From Bacteroidaceae bacterium (GTDB lineage: Bacteria > Bacteroidota > Bacteroidia > Bacteroidales > Bacteroidaceae): a stretch of DNA of 64,000 bases. The notes beneath the pieces were generated by a model that was not told the DNA's origin, ran no database searches, and saw nothing but the letters and a program-made list of their open reading frames with translations. The stretch covers positions 1 to 64,000 of the forward strand of contig JAFZSP010000070.1 of NCBI GenBank assembly GCA_017619335.1, written 5' to 3'. Within the stretch, counting starts at the first letter, position 1. The number at the start of each line of letters is the position of its first letter. This document shows positions 28,906 through 38,219 of this stretch, piece after piece. A program made the position numbers and the translations under genes.

Positions 28906-29556
28906 GTGACCATCAAGAACGCCACCTACGTCAAGAGCAGCGAGTTCATCAGCCAGTGCCCAGAGCATCAGGAGCCAGAGTATGCTTTCATCGGACGTTC
29001 CAATGTAGGCAAATCCAGCCTCATTAATATGCTGACAAACAACCGCAAGCTGGCCAAGACGTCTGCCACGCCAGGCAAGACACTGCTCATCAATCATTTT
29101 GTTATTCATTCGGCATCAGCCACTTCCAGCAATCCATCTGCACCCAAGAAAGACAGCACTTGGTACCTCGTGGATTTGCCGGGCTATGGCTTTGCAAAGC
29201 GCAGCAAGACAGAGCGCACCCGTCTGGAAAAGATGATTTCCAGTTACATACTCCAGCGTGAACGGCTGACCAATCTCTTCGTTCTTATAGACTGCCGCCA
29301 CGAGCCCCAAGCCGTTGATTTGGAATTCATGCGCTGGTTAGGTGAGAGCAACGTCCCATTCAGCATCGTTTTCACAAAAGCAGACAAGCTCAATCGGTCC
29401 CGACTCACAGAGAGCGTCAACGCCTATCTCGCTCGTCTCGCAGAGGAGTGGGAGCCTCTCCCACCCCATTTCATCACCTCCGCCGAGAGCAAACAGGGAC
29501 GGGAAGAGCTCCTCGACTATATAGAAGAAATCAACAAGGAAATAACACAATCGTAA
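28906..29556 (+). CDS. engB: Ribosome-biogenesis GTPase EngB/YihA
   Basis: The 216-aa TRAFAC-class GTPase has G1 GRSNVGKS (30-37), G2 SATPGKT, G3 DLPGYGFA, G4 FTKADK and G5 TSAESKQG. It acts in large ribosomal subunit assembly. The start is assigned to a GTG at 28906; no in-frame ATG occurs nearby upstream. About 17 extra residues rich in Ser/Ala ([17 protein letters not shown]) sit in the loop between the switch region and the DLPGYG motif, a length variation seen directly here. A 72-nt gap separates it from yidC. Confidence 0.92.
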   Translation: MTIKNATYVKSSEFISQCPEHQEPEYAFIGRSNVGKSSLINMLTNNRKLAKTSATPGKTLLINHFVIHSASATSSNPSAPKKDSTWYLVDLPGYGFAKRSKTERTRLEKMISSYILQRERLTNLFVLIDCRHEPQAVDLEFMRWLGESNVPFSIVFTKADKLNRSRLTESVNAYLARLAEEWEPLPPHFITSAESKQGREELLDYIEEINKEITQS

Positions 29557-29628
29557 CTCACCGCGGGTTACCTTATTACCATCCATACATTAAGGATAAA
29601 CAATAAACGTAAATCGAAAAACAAGTTA

Positions 29629-31542
29629 ATGGATAAAAACACAATCACAGGATTCATCCTCATGGCCGCTGTACTCATCGCTTTCTCATGGTACAGCCGC
29701 CCCAGTGAAGCACAACTCAAGGCCCAGCGCGAACGTGACTCTATCGCTGCCGTCCAACTGGCAGAAGCAGAAAAAGCAAAAGCAGAGGCCGCCCTGACCG
29801 TTCCCGAGGGCTCTTCAGAGGGCCTTCTCCCCGACTCCACCAGCATCCTCTTTGCCGCCGCCCAAGGCACCGAGGAACGCATCACCCTGGAGAATGATCT
29901 CGTCCGCATCACCATCAACACCCGAGGCGGCGTCATCGAGGATGCCGAGTTGAAAAATTACCAGGACCAGCAGAAGGAGAATGTCCACCTCGTCAGTGCC
30001 AAAGACGCACAGATGATTCTCTCCTTAGCCACCAAGCAGGAGAACATCATCACTTCCGACCTCTTCTTCCAAGTCGTGCCCGAGGGTTCTTCGCAAAGCG
30101 AAGCGTCCCAAGGGCCGAGCGCTCCCGAGGGCCAATCCGTCACCCTGCGACTGCCCCTCCCCGGTGGCTCCCTCGACATTGACTACACCCTCCGACCAGA
30201 CGCATATATGGTGGACATGATTGTCCGTGCCAACGGCATCGCCAACCTTTTTGCCCCTTCCATGAAGACGATGGATATCGCTTGGACAGACCGAGCCCGC
30301 CAGTTGGAGAAAGGCTTTGATTTTGAGCAGCGTTACGCCTGCATCCGTTATCACGAGGCCGATGGCAGTACAGATAACCTCAGCGAGACCTCCGACAAGG
30401 AAAAGGACATCGAGGAAACACTGGACTGGGTCGCCTTCAAGAACCAGTTTTTCTCAGCCGTACTCATCGGGCAGCAACAGTTCACAGGTGTCCACCTCAA
30501 ATCCCAACTCTACAAAAAAGGACAAGGTTACCTGAAGAACTACGAGGCCTCCCTACAGACACCTTTCGACCCCACGGGTGCTCAGCCCACACAGTTGCAA
30601 CTCTACTTCGGCCCCAATGATTTCCACACGCTGAAAGCCCACAATGATCTCAGTATCAATCCCGACAAAGATTTGGAGTTGGAAGACCTTGTCTATCTCG
30701 GATGGCCTATCGTCCGCTGGATCAATCGCTGGTTCATCATCTACCTCTTTGACTGGCTCAAGGGTTTCGGACTGCACATGGGAATCGTCCTGCTGCTACT
30801 GACCCTCATCGTGAAGGCCCTCGTCTATCCCGCCACCAAGAAGAGCTACATGGCAAGCGCCCGTATGCGAGTGCTGAAACCCAAAATCGATCAGCTCAAC
30901 GCCAAATACCCCAAGCAGGAAGACGCCATGAAGAAACAGCAGGAAATGATGCAACTCTACTCCCAGTACGGTGTCTCACCCATGGGCGGATGTCTTCCCA
31001 TGTTCATTCAGATGCCCATCTGGATCGCCCTCTTCAACTTTGTCCCCAACGCCATTGAGCTGCGCGGTCAGAGCTTCCTTTGGGCCGACGACCTCTCCGC
31101 CTACGACGACGTCATCCGTTGGGGCAAAGACCTTTGGCTCATCGGGGACCACTTGAGCATCTTCTGCGTGCTCTTCTGTGTGATGCAAGTCGCCAACACC
31201 TGGGTCAGCATGAAACAGCAGCAGAACGCCGTCATGTCACCCGAGCAGGAACAGAGCATGAAGATGATGCGCTGGATGATGTATCTCATGCCACTCATGT
31301 TCTTCTTCATGTTCAACACCTACAGCTCCGGCCTCAACTATTATTACTTCCTCTCCGGCCTCACCAGCATCATCATCATGTGGGTACTCCGCAAGACGAC
31401 AAACGACAGTCGCCTCCTGGCCGAACTGGAAGCCTACCGTGCCAAGAACGCCAAAAACCCCAAGAAACAAACCGGCATGGCAGCTCGCTGGGAAGCCCTC
31501 CAAAAGATGGCAGCCGAGCAACAGCGCCAGCAAAAAAGATAA
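29629..31542 (+). CDS. yidC: Membrane protein insertase YidC/Oxa1
   Basis: This 637-aa two-part YidC has an N-terminal anchor (ITGFILMAAVLIAFSWYS), a large periplasmic beta-sandwich (about 85-350) and the conserved C-terminal insertase core with MGGCLPMFIQMPIWIALFNF and five membrane segments. It inserts and folds inner-membrane proteins with or without Sec. In its periplasmic part two short Pro/Glu/Gly/Ser inserts (about 58-70 and 150-168) are encoded by palindrome-like DNA and look like in-frame repeat insertions. The basic C-terminal tail (RQQKR) is typical. Confidence 0.96.
   Translation: MDKNTITGFILMAAVLIAFSWYSRPSEAQLKAQRERDSIAAVQLAEAEKAKAEAALTVPEGSSEGLLPDSTSILFAAAQGTEERITLENDLVRITINTRGGVIEDAELKNYQDQQKENVHLVSAKDAQMILSLATKQENIITSDLFFQVVPEGSSQSEASQGPSAPEGQSVTLRLPLPGGSLDIDYTLRPDAYMVDMIVRANGIANLFAPSMKTMDIAWTDRARQLEKGFDFEQRYACIRYHEADGSTDNLSETSDKEKDIEETLDWVAFKNQFFSAVLIGQQQFTGVHLKSQLYKKGQGYLKNYEASLQTPFDPTGAQPTQLQLYFGPNDFHTLKAHNDLSINPDKDLELEDLVYLGWPIVRWINRWFIIYLFDWLKGFGLHMGIVLLLLTLIVKALVYPATKKSYMASARMRVLKPKIDQLNAKYPKQEDAMKKQQEMMQLYSQYGVSPMGGCLPMFIQMPIWIALFNFVPNAIELRGQSFLWADDLSAYDDVIRWGKDLWLIGDHLSIFCVLFCVMQVANTWVSMKQQQNAVMSPEQEQSMKMMRWMMYLMPLMFFFMFNTYSSGLNYYYFLSGLTSIIIMWVLRKTTNDSRLLAELEAYRAKNAKNPKKQTGMAARWEALQKMAAEQQRQQKR
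29801..29838. repeat. In-frame CCCGAGGG-type element in yidC, copy 1
   Basis: TTCCCGAGGGCTCTTCAGAG begins a GC-rich patch translated as VPEGSSEGLLPDS. It is related to the copies at 30076, 33004, 886 and 56731. Confidence 0.45.
30076..30133. repeat. In-frame CCCGAGGG-type palindromic element in yidC, copy 2
   Basis: CCCGAGGG occurs at both ends of the patch, with an inner hairpin TTCGCAAAGCGAA. It is translated as VPEGSSQSEASQGPSAPEGQ within the periplasmic domain. Confidence 0.5.
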
Positions 31543-31543
31543 T

Positions 31544-31665
31544 AGCCTCACCCCCAACCCCTCTCCGAATGGAGAGGGGAGTAAATACATAAATAAAATG
31601 AGACATTCCACAATTCAAGACATTCTACTCCCCTCGCCACTTGGAGAGGGGTCGGGGGTGAGGCT
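31544..31665. repeat. Inverted-repeat element at the yidC / S9 peptidase junction
   Basis: The arms at 31544-31583 and 31626-31665 are inverted copies matching at 36 of 40 positions. Each arm has its own internal hairpin (CCCCTCTCC...GGAGAGGGG). The left arm begins at the yidC stop. The right arm is translated as part of the S9 peptidase signal sequence. Confidence 0.85.
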
Positions 31666-33880
31666 GTTCCTCCTCCTTATCACCATCTTTTCAATGACTG
31701 CCTGCCAAAAAGAACAAAAGCCCGTCATCACTCGCAGTGACATCCAGCTCCAGAGTGACACCCTCACTCCCGAAGCCCTCTGGGCGATGGGACGCATCGG
31801 CTCCTACTCCGTCTCTCCAGACGGCAAGCGTGTCGCCTACCAAGTCACCTATTACAGCGTCCCCGAAGACCGCAGTAACACCATCATCTATTGTCAGGAC
31901 ATCACCTCCTCACAATCGGGTGCATCGGAAGCAGCCGCCACTTTCCTCGGCCTCGGCAGTGATCCGGTGTGGCTTGACAACAATCGCCTCGCCTTCAACC
32001 TCAAGGGTGACATCTGGACCATGAGCGCCAAGGGCAAGTCCCGCAAGCAGCTCACCAAGACAGACGGCAGCGTGGAAGGATTCCTCTTCTCACCCGACCA
32101 GAAGAAGGTCATCATTATCAAGTCCGTTCCCTTCCACGACATCATCCAGAAACGTCCTGCCGACCTACCTAAGAGCACGGGGCGCGTCATCACAGACCTG
32201 ATGTATCGCCATTGGGATCACTACGTGGAGAGCATCCCGCATCCCTTCATCCTCTACCTTGATAGCGGTGAGGAGTTTGACATCCTTGAAGGCGAGCCAT
32301 ACGAATGTCCCATGGAACCCTTCGGCGGCATCGAACAGCTCGCCTGGAGCCCTGACAGCAAGTACATCGCCTTCACCTGCCGCACCAAGACAGGTATTGA
32401 TTACAGCATCAGTACCGACTCCGACATCTTCCTCTACGATGTGGAGGCCCGCGACCTCAACTCCCATGAGCACACCAAGAACCTCTGTAAGAACGGTGGC
32501 GAGTTTGGCGTTATGACCGATGGAGGCTACGTCGACAGTCCAGATAACAGTTGCAATCCCACCAAGTCTCTCAAAAACCAGTATATCAACCAGGCTCAGG
32601 ATTTGAAGGACTATAATGTCGGCTACGACCAGAACCCCAAGTTCTCTCCCGATGGCCGCTACGTTGCCTGGCTCTCCATGGAACGTGACGGCTATGAGGC
32701 CGACCGCCAGCGTCTCTGTGTCTGTGACCTGCAGAGTGGTGAGAAGCGTTACGTCACCGAGTCCTTTGACTCCAACGTGGATGACTTCGTCTGGGCAGAC
32801 GACAGCCACACCTTATATTATATAGGTGTCTGGCACGCCACCGTCAACCTGTATCGCACCAATCTCGAAGGCGAAGTCACCCAACTCACCAACGATCAGG
32901 CCGACTGGGGAAGCCTGCAGTTAGTGGCTCCCTCGGGCCCCTCCACCACCCTCCTCATGGAGCGTCACGACCACTTCCATCCCGCCGACCTCTATCTCGT
33001 TACCGTTCCCGAGGGGTCACCCGAGGGTCTCAACATCACCCGCCTCACCGCCGAGAACGACCATATTCTCTCCCAGCTCGCCCCTGGCACCTCCGAGCCC
33101 CGCTGGTGCAAGACCACCGACGACCAAGACCTCCTCTATTGGGTCATCAAACCTCCTCACTTTGACCCCGCCAAGAAATACCCCACGCTTCTCTTCTGCG
33201 AGGGAGGCCCGCAATCGCCTGTATCTCAGTTCTGGAGCTATCGTTGGAACTTCTATATTATGGCCTCACAGGGTTATGTCATCATCGCTCCCAACCGCCG
33301 CGGTCTCCCCGGCTTCGGACAGGAATGGCTCGAAGAGATCTCCGGAGACTGGACAGGGCAGTGCATGAAGGACTACCTCTCTGCCATCGACGACGCCTGT
33401 GACAACCTCCCATACGTGGATCGTGACCACCTCGGTGCCGTCGGCGCCAGCTTTGGCGGCTTTAGCGTCTATTACCTCGCTGGTCATCATGAGGGACGCT
33501 TCAAGTGCTTCATAGCCCACGACGGTGCCTTCAACCTCGAAGCCATGTACACCGAGACCGAGGAGAACTGGTTCAGCAACTGGGAATATGACGATGCCTT
33601 CTGGAACAAGGATATGACAGCCAATGCCAAGAGAACCTACGAGAACTCTCCCCACCGCTTCGTGGACAAGTGGGACACCCCGATTCTCTGCATTCACGGC
33701 GAGAAGGACTACCGCATCAATGCCACCCAGGGAATGTCTGCCTTCAACGCCGCCCGCATGCGCGGCATCGAGGCCGAGTTACTACTCTATCCCGATGAGA
33801 ATCACTGGGTCCTTCACCCACAGAATGGCATTCTCTGGCAACGGACCTACTTCAACTGGCTGGCTCGTTGGTTGAAGTAA
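31598..33880 (+). CDS. S9-family serine peptidase, predicted lipoprotein
   Basis: The 760-aa protein starts at [10 protein letters not shown] between the arms of the repeat. An upstream open frame running through the repeat into yidC is rejected. The signal ends FSMTAC (Cys36), a plausible lipobox. A beta-propeller occupies about 60-480 and an alpha/beta hydrolase domain follows, with catalytic S618 in GASFGG, D704 in GEKDY and H736 in DENHW. S9 exopeptidases of this type (DPP/prolyl tripeptidyl class) cleave short peptides in the envelope; the exact specificity is unknown. Its n-region [13 protein letters not shown] is encoded by the repeat arm. The 3' end overlaps uvrB tail-to-tail by 29 nt. 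Confidence 0.88.
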   Translation: MRHSTIQDILLPSPLGEGSGVRLFLLLITIFSMTACQKEQKPVITRSDIQLQSDTLTPEALWAMGRIGSYSVSPDGKRVAYQVTYYSVPEDRSNTIIYCQDITSSQSGASEAAATFLGLGSDPVWLDNNRLAFNLKGDIWTMSAKGKSRKQLTKTDGSVEGFLFSPDQKKVIIIKSVPFHDIIQKRPADLPKSTGRVITDLMYRHWDHYVESIPHPFILYLDSGEEFDILEGEPYECPMEPFGGIEQLAWSPDSKYIAFTCRTKTGIDYSISTDSDIFLYDVEARDLNSHEHTKNLCKNGGEFGVMTDGGYVDSPDNSCNPTKSLKNQYINQAQDLKDYNVGYDQNPKFSPDGRYVAWLSMERDGYEADRQRLCVCDLQSGEKRYVTESFDSNVDDFVWADDSHTLYYIGVWHATVNLYRTNLEGEVTQLTNDQADWGSLQLVAPSGPSTTLLMERHDHFHPADLYLVTVPEGSPEGLNITRLTAENDHILSQLAPGTSEPRWCKTTDDQDLLYWVIKPPHFDPAKKYPTLLFCEGGPQSPVSQFWSYRWNFYIMASQGYVIIAPNRRGLPGFGQEWLEEISGDWTGQCMKDYLSAIDDACDNLPYVDRDHLGAVGASFGGFSVYYLAGHHEGRFKCFIAHDGAFNLEAMYTETEENWFSNWEYDDAFWNKDMTANAKRTYENSPHRFVDKWDTPILCIHGEKDYRINATQGMSAFNAARMRGIEAELLLYPDENHWVLHPQNGILWQRTYFNWLARWLK
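33004..33031. repeat. In-frame CCCGAGGG-type element in the S9 peptidase
   Basis: GTTCCCGAGGGGTCACCCGA continues into a second GGG and is translated as VPEGSPEGL. It resembles yidC copy 1. Confidence 0.4.
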
Positions 33881-35894
33881 TCAGAGACATTAATTGTAAC
33901 ATGTGATCTCGAAGCTGGGCTGCAGTAATGAAGTCCAGCTTCTTTGCTGCTTCCTGCATCTGTTTGCGGAGTTTGTCCACCGAGCGGCGCAGATCTTCTT
34001 GTGTCATATATTCGGCCTCTGCCTCTGCAGCAATGAGCAGCGGACGCTCCGGCTCCACATAGGCCCTTCGGTCACGCTCGGCACTCTGTTCCTGGCCGGC
34101 ACTGATGAGGTCTGTCATCGTGCGATCCTTTCTGATTTGTGTGGGCGTGATCCCGTGTTCCGCATTATATTTCAGCTGTTTCTCTCGGCGGCGATTGGTC
34201 TCGTCGATAGTCAGTTGCATGGATTGTGTGATGTTGTCGGCATACATGATGGCCTTTCCATGAATGTTGCGGGCAGCACGTCCCACGGTCTGCGTCAGGG
34301 AACGGTGACTGCGCAGGAAGCCTTCTTTGTCGGCATCCATAATGGCCACCAGCGAGACCTCGGGCAAGTCCAGTCCTTCACGCAGCAGGTTCACGCCCAC
34401 CAGCACATCGAAGGTTCCGGCGCGCAGATTATCCATAATCTGCACACGCTCCAGTGTATCCACGTCACTGTGTATGTAGTTGGCCTTGATGCCGTTATTC
34501 AGCAGGTATTCAGTCAGTTCCTCGGCCATACGTTTGGTGAGCGTCGTGACCAGTGTGCGTTCATCTGCTTCTATACGCTGCTGGATTTCCTCCATGAGGT
34601 CGTCCACCTGGTTCATGGACGGGCGCACCTCAATAATGGGGTCCAGCAGCCCCGTGGGCCTGATCACCTGCTCCACTATGATACCCTCACTCTGCGCCAA
34701 CTCATAGTCCGCAGGAGTGGCCGAGACATAAATGACCTGATGCGTCAGCGCCTGGAACTCCTCGAACTTCAGCGGGCGGTTGTCCATGGCTGCCGGCAGA
34801 CGGAAACCATACTCCACGAGGTTGGTCTTGCGGGCTCGGTCACCACCATACATTGCTGATATCTGAGGCACAGAGACGTGGCTCTCGTCAATTACCAACA
34901 GGAAATCCTCTGGGAAGAAATCCAGCAGACAATAAGGTCGAGTGCCTGCCGGACGACCGTCAAAGTAACGGCTGTAATTCTCGATTCCAGAGCAGTGTCC
35001 CAGCTCGCGAATCATTTCCATATCGTATGTGACACGTTCATACAGCCGCTTTGCCTCTAACGACTTACCTATTTCCTCAAAATATTTGACACGTTCCGTC
35101 AGATCATCTTCAATCTGATGAATGGCCGACAGCGTCTGTTCCTTGGTGGTCATAAAGAGATTGGCCGGATAGATCTTATAATCCTGGAAGGAACCCAGCC
35201 TGATGCCTGTGACAGCATCCACTTCTTCGATGCTCTCTATCTCATCGTCCCAGAACGTGATGCGCAGAAGATTGTCTGAGTAGGCCAGGAACACGTCCAC
35301 AGTATCTCCCTTGACACGGTACTCTCCACGTCCGAGACTGAGGTCATTGCGCACATACAGCGAATCGTTCAGCCGACGCAACAGCATATTGCGGTCCAGC
35401 AGCTTACCTTTCACAATATCAATTACATTCTCATAGAACGCAGCTGGATTTCCCATCCCATAAATACAGGAGACAGAGGAGACCACCACCACATCTTTTC
35501 TCCCAGAGAGCAGCGCCGAGGTGGCCGAGAGACGCAGCTTGTCAATCTCTTCATTGATCGCCAGATCCTTCTCTATGTAAGTATCTGTGGAAGGAATGTA
35601 GGCCTCGGGCTGGTAGTAGTCATAATAGCTGACGTAGTATTCCACCGCATTGTTGGGAAAGAAACTCTTCATCTCGCCATAAAGCTGTGCCGCCAACGTC
35701 TTGTTGTGACTGAGAATCAGCGTTGGCTTGTTGACATTTTTTATGACATTAGCGATGGTAAACGTCTTTCCAGAGCCTGTCACGCCCAACAAAGTCTGTG
35801 CCGGCAGCCCGTCTTCGATGCCTTGAGTGAGCTGTTCGATGGCCTCGGGCTGGTCGCCTGTGGGCTCATATTTGGAGATAAGTTGAAAGTTCAT
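33852..35894 (-). CDS. uvrB: UvrABC excision nuclease subunit B
   Basis: The 680-aa protein begins with the canonical [20 protein letters not shown], so the start is secure. It has Walker A GVTGSGKT (37-44), the damage-probing beta-hairpin region [16 protein letters not shown], helicase motifs to about 590 and the C-terminal UVR coiled-coil ([17 protein letters not shown]) that contacts UvrC. It acts in nucleotide excision repair with UvrA and UvrC. A textbook promoter ends only 4 nt before the ATG, implying a leaderless mRNA. Its last 29 nt overlap the end of the convergent S9 peptidase gene. Confidence 0.97.
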   Translation of the reverse strand: MNFQLISKYEPTGDQPEAIEQLTQGIEDGLPAQTLLGVTGSGKTFTIANVIKNVNKPTLILSHNKTLAAQLYGEMKSFFPNNAVEYYVSYYDYYQPEAYIPSTDTYIEKDLAINEEIDKLRLSATSALLSGRKDVVVVSSVSCIYGMGNPAAFYENVIDIVKGKLLDRNMLLRRLNDSLYVRNDLSLGRGEYRVKGDTVDVFLAYSDNLLRITFWDDEIESIEEVDAVTGIRLGSFQDYKIYPANLFMTTKEQTLSAIHQIEDDLTERVKYFEEIGKSLEAKRLYERVTYDMEMIRELGHCSGIENYSRYFDGRPAGTRPYCLLDFFPEDFLLVIDESHVSVPQISAMYGGDRARKTNLVEYGFRLPAAMDNRPLKFEEFQALTHQVIYVSATPADYELAQSEGIIVEQVIRPTGLLDPIIEVRPSMNQVDDLMEEIQQRIEADERTLVTTLTKRMAEELTEYLLNNGIKANYIHSDVDTLERVQIMDNLRAGTFDVLVGVNLLREGLDLPEVSLVAIMDADKEGFLRSHRSLTQTVGRAARNIHGKAIMYADNITQSMQLTIDETNRRREKQLKYNAEHGITPTQIRKDRTMTDLISAGQEQSAERDRRAYVEPERPLLIAAEAEAEYMTQEDLRRSVDKLRKQMQEAAKKLDFITAAQLRDHMLQLMSLITSTNEPAS

Positions 35895-35898
35895 GGTG

Positions 35899-35930
35899 CA
35901 AAAGTAGGAGAAAAATGCAAATTATGCAAA
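35899..35930 (-). promoter_or_regulatory. Canonical uvrB promoter, leaderless configuration
   Basis: On the minus strand TTTG (35927-35930), a 20-bp spacer and TACTTTTG (35899-35906). Only CACC separates the -7 box from the uvrB ATG. Confidence 0.75.
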
Positions 35931-35966
35931 CAAAAACGTTGTTTTTTGCCAAAAAGTGTATAGAAA

Positions 35967-35998
35967 TTTGGTCTTTTCAGCAGAAAGCACTACTTTTG
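35967..35998 (+). promoter_or_regulatory. Canonical bamD promoter
   Basis: TTTG (35967-35970), a 20-bp spacer and TACTTTTG (35991-35998), 27 nt before the bamD ATG. Confidence 0.75.
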
Positions 35999-36025
35999 CA
36001 CCCGCTTTTGAAAGCTCATTGATTG

Positions 36026-36880
36026 ATGACACGTAGATTATTGTTCCTGCTCCCCCTACTCTCGCTGTTCTTTCTGAACAGTTGCGGAGAGTATAATGCT
36101 GCCTTCAAGCACGGGGACGCTGAATATAAATATGAGGTGGCCAAGGCCTGTTATGTCCGTGGCAAATATGTGCATGCACAAGAACTGTTCAATAACCTCG
36201 TCATTCCCATGAAGGGAACGGGCTATGCAGAGGAGTGTATGTATATGCTGGCCATGAGTGCTTATATGAGTGGTGACTTGGAGACCGCCTGGACCTGGTT
36301 CCGCAAGTATTATCAGGGCTATCCCCGTGGCCTCTACATTGAGGAAGCCCGTTATTACTGTGCCCGCTCCATGTTCGAGAGCGTGCCGGATGCACGACTG
36401 GATCAGACCATTACCCACACAGCTCTCACCGAGTTGGAGACCATTCTGGAATACTATCCAGATACCAAGCTGCGCTCCCAAGTCCAAGAGATGATCCAGC
36501 AGCTGCAAGACCACCTCGTGGATAAAGAACTGCGCACCTGCCAGCTCTACTATGACTTGGGCAGCTATGTGGGAAACAGCACCGGCGGCGGCTCCAACTA
36601 CGAGGCCTGCATCATCACAGCGGATAATGCACTCCGTGAGTACCCCTTCGCCTCTCCCGAGTTCCGCGAGAAGTTCCTGATTCTTTCCCTGCGGTCACGT
36701 TACCACCTGGCCCGCCAGAGTGTGTCCGAGAAACAGGCCGAGCGCTTCCGCCAGACAGTGGACGACTATTACGCCTTCGCCAATGAATTCCCCGAGAGCG
36801 AATACCTCAGCGAGGCACAGCGCTACCTCACAGCCAGCCAAAAAGCACTCAAGGGACTGCCACTGGACGATAAAGAATAA
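36026..36880 (+). CDS. bamD: BamD-like outer membrane assembly lipoprotein
   Basis: The 284-aa protein has a lipoprotein signal ending FFLNSC, then tetratricopeptide-like helices (YEVAKACYVRGKYVHAQELFNNL; MYMLAMSAYMSGDLETAWTWFRKYYQGYP) typical of BamD/YfiO. BamD partners BamA in folding outer-membrane proteins. The ATG at 36026 is preferred over a TTG one codon upstream. It is followed by rpoZ (35 nt) and a DUF4293 gene (2 nt), so the three are probably one operon. Confidence 0.9.
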   Translation: MTRRLLFLLPLLSLFFLNSCGEYNAAFKHGDAEYKYEVAKACYVRGKYVHAQELFNNLVIPMKGTGYAEECMYMLAMSAYMSGDLETAWTWFRKYYQGYPRGLYIEEARYYCARSMFESVPDARLDQTITHTALTELETILEYYPDTKLRSQVQEMIQQLQDHLVDKELRTCQLYYDLGSYVGNSTGGGSNYEACIITADNALREYPFASPEFREKFLILSLRSRYHLARQSVSEKQAERFRQTVDDYYAFANEFPESEYLSEAQRYLTASQKALKGLPLDDKE

Positions 36881-36915
36881 AGGAATAAACGAAATAACGA
36901 AAACATTAGAAATAA

Positions 36916-37257
36916 ATGGATTACAAGAAAACAAACGCACCCACCACCACCGTGACGCAGAACATTCTGGATCTCTGCAAGGACACGGGCAACATCTATG
37001 AGAGCGTGGCCATCATTGCCAAGCGCGCCAACCAAATCAGCACCGACCTGAAAGCCGAAATCTCCAAGAAGCTTCAGGAGTTTGCCTCACAGAGCGACAA
37101 CCTTGACGAGGTCTTCGAGAACCGTGAGCAGATAGAAATCAGCCGCTTCTACGAGAAGTTACCCAAGCCCAGCCTCATTGCCACCCAGGAGTTCCGCGAC
37201 GGCAAGATTTACTTCCGCAATCCCGCCAAGGACAGCGACGAGGAAGACGACTTCTGA
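36916..37257 (+). CDS. rpoZ: DNA-directed RNA polymerase omega subunit (Bacteroidota type)
   Basis: The 113-aa Rpb6/omega-family protein has YESVAIIAKRANQI (omega core), EISKKLQEF, EVFENREQIEISRFYEKLPKPSLIA and an acidic tail DSDEEDDF. Omega helps assemble and stabilise RNA polymerase. It lies between bamD and a DUF4293 gene, an order I recall as usual in Bacteroidales. Confidence 0.85.
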   Translation: MDYKKTNAPTTTVTQNILDLCKDTGNIYESVAIIAKRANQISTDLKAEISKKLQEFASQSDNLDEVFENREQIEISRFYEKLPKPSLIATQEFRDGKIYFRNPAKDSDEEDDF

Positions 37258-37259
37258 TT

Positions 37260-37787
37260 ATGATTCAGCGCATCCAAACCATTTATCTGTTGCTGGCCGC
37301 CGTCCTCTGTGCTGCCTGTTTGTGCCTGCCTGTGGGACAGTTCGTCACCACAGACGGCGAGCCGCTGGCAACGATGTACAACCTCTGGATCCACGTTCCC
37401 TACGCCGGGCCTGTGGGGTCCACCATTCAGACGATGACAGAGGCTGCGCCCGTGCTGGCACAGGAAGCTGCCGGACAGCACATCTTCACTCCGTGGGCAC
37501 TCTTTGCCCTGCTGGTACTGGTGACCACAGGTTTCATCTTTGACATCTTCCTCTGGCGCACACGACTGGTTCAGAGCCGTTTAGCCATGCTGTGCAGCAT
37601 ACTCCTCGTGGGATGGTATGCAGTCTATGTGGCCTTTGCTCTCATCCTTGCAGACCGTTATGATGCCGATTTCCGTCCCTCCCTCTGGGCCGCCTTCCCC
37701 GCCATCGCCTGCATCCTTAGCTTCATGGCCTTCCGCGCCATCCTCAAGGACGAAGCTCTCGTCCGCTCCCTGGACCGCCTCCGCTGA
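37260..37787 (+). CDS. DUF4293-family membrane protein
   Basis: The 175-aa protein has four predicted membrane segments (starting near 8, 80, 103 and 140) and the N-terminus MIQRIQTIYLLLAA characteristic of DUF4293. Function is unknown. It starts 2 nt after the rpoZ stop and ends the operon before a clear terminator. Confidence 0.8.
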   Translation: MIQRIQTIYLLLAAVLCAACLCLPVGQFVTTDGEPLATMYNLWIHVPYAGPVGSTIQTMTEAAPVLAQEAAGQHIFTPWALFALLVLVTTGFIFDIFLWRTRLVQSRLAMLCSILLVGWYAVYVAFALILADRYDADFRPSLWAAFPAIACILSFMAFRAILKDEALVRSLDRLR

Positions 37788-37821
37788 TTACCAGAAACAT
37801 CTCTCCCACCCAAGAATAATT

Positions 37822-37853
37822 GCCTGAGTCCACACAAGGACCCAGGCATTTTT
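37822..37853 (+). terminator. Intrinsic terminator ending the bamD-rpoZ-DUF4293 operon
   Basis: GCCTGAGTCC (37822-37831) pairs with GGACCCAGGC (37838-37847) with one mismatch, followed by ATTTTT. Confidence 0.8.
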
Positions 37854-37947
37854 CAATCTACAATCCTCTCTTTCCCTCACTTTTGTGTCATTCCAGCGTC
37901 TCTTCCGCTGCTTTTTCCTCTCTTCGCTCCCCCAAAAAATATTTTTC

Positions 37948-37973
37948 TTTGAGAAACACTACACTCTACACTA
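37948..37973 (+). repeat. 26-bp direct repeat, left copy, candidate island boundary
   Basis: This is identical over 26 bp to 48562-48587 and contains AAACACTACACTCTACACT. A 5' AT-rich flank (AAAAAATATTTTT) is also similar at both sites. The remainder of the gap 37854-38121 shows only two TTTTGGTGG direct repeats (38046-38064) and no convincing gene. Confidence 0.8.
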
Positions 37974-38121
37974 CTTGGGGTGCGCAATTATTATGAGGTT
38001 CTCACGTCTCGCTGAACTCATAAACTTCACTCAGCTACTATCAAATTTTGGTGGTTTTTGGTGGCTTTTGACAGAAAAATACTTCAAAACATGCGTTCGA
38101 TACAACTTTTCGCTAAAAAAA

Positions 38122-38153
38122 TTTGGTGATTCAAAAAAAAGGCCCTATCTTTG
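38122..38153 (+). promoter_or_regulatory. Canonical promoter upstream of RNA-abi locus
   Basis: TTTG (38122-38125), a 20-bp spacer and TATCTTTG (38146-38153) form a textbook Bacteroidota promoter. It drives the short RNA element and, by read-through, the abi gene. Confidence 0.75.
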
Positions 38154-38156
38154 CAC

Positions 38157-38211
38157 CGACAGAATCCGCCACGCTTCCCAGAGAACAGCGAACCAGGGCG
38201 GGTCTTTTTTT
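38157..38211 (+). ncRNA. Candidate short structured RNA ending in a terminator directly before the abi gene
   Basis: From the predicted start near 38157, about 55 nt fold as CCGCC (38166-38170) with GGCGG (38197-38201) enclosing CGCT (38172-38175) with AGCG (38187-38190). A run of seven T (38205-38211) follows. The layout is that of an intrinsic terminator whose T-run ends only 8 nt before the abi ATG. Most transcription should stop here, releasing a small RNA. The role as antitoxin or attenuator is inferred. Confidence 0.55.
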
Positions 38212-38219
38212 CTTAAGAT

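Noticed and set aside
31544..31665. Possible insertion sequence ends
   Set aside because: The 40-bp arms are separated by only 42 bp, with no transposase; this fits a palindromic repeat rather than an IS.
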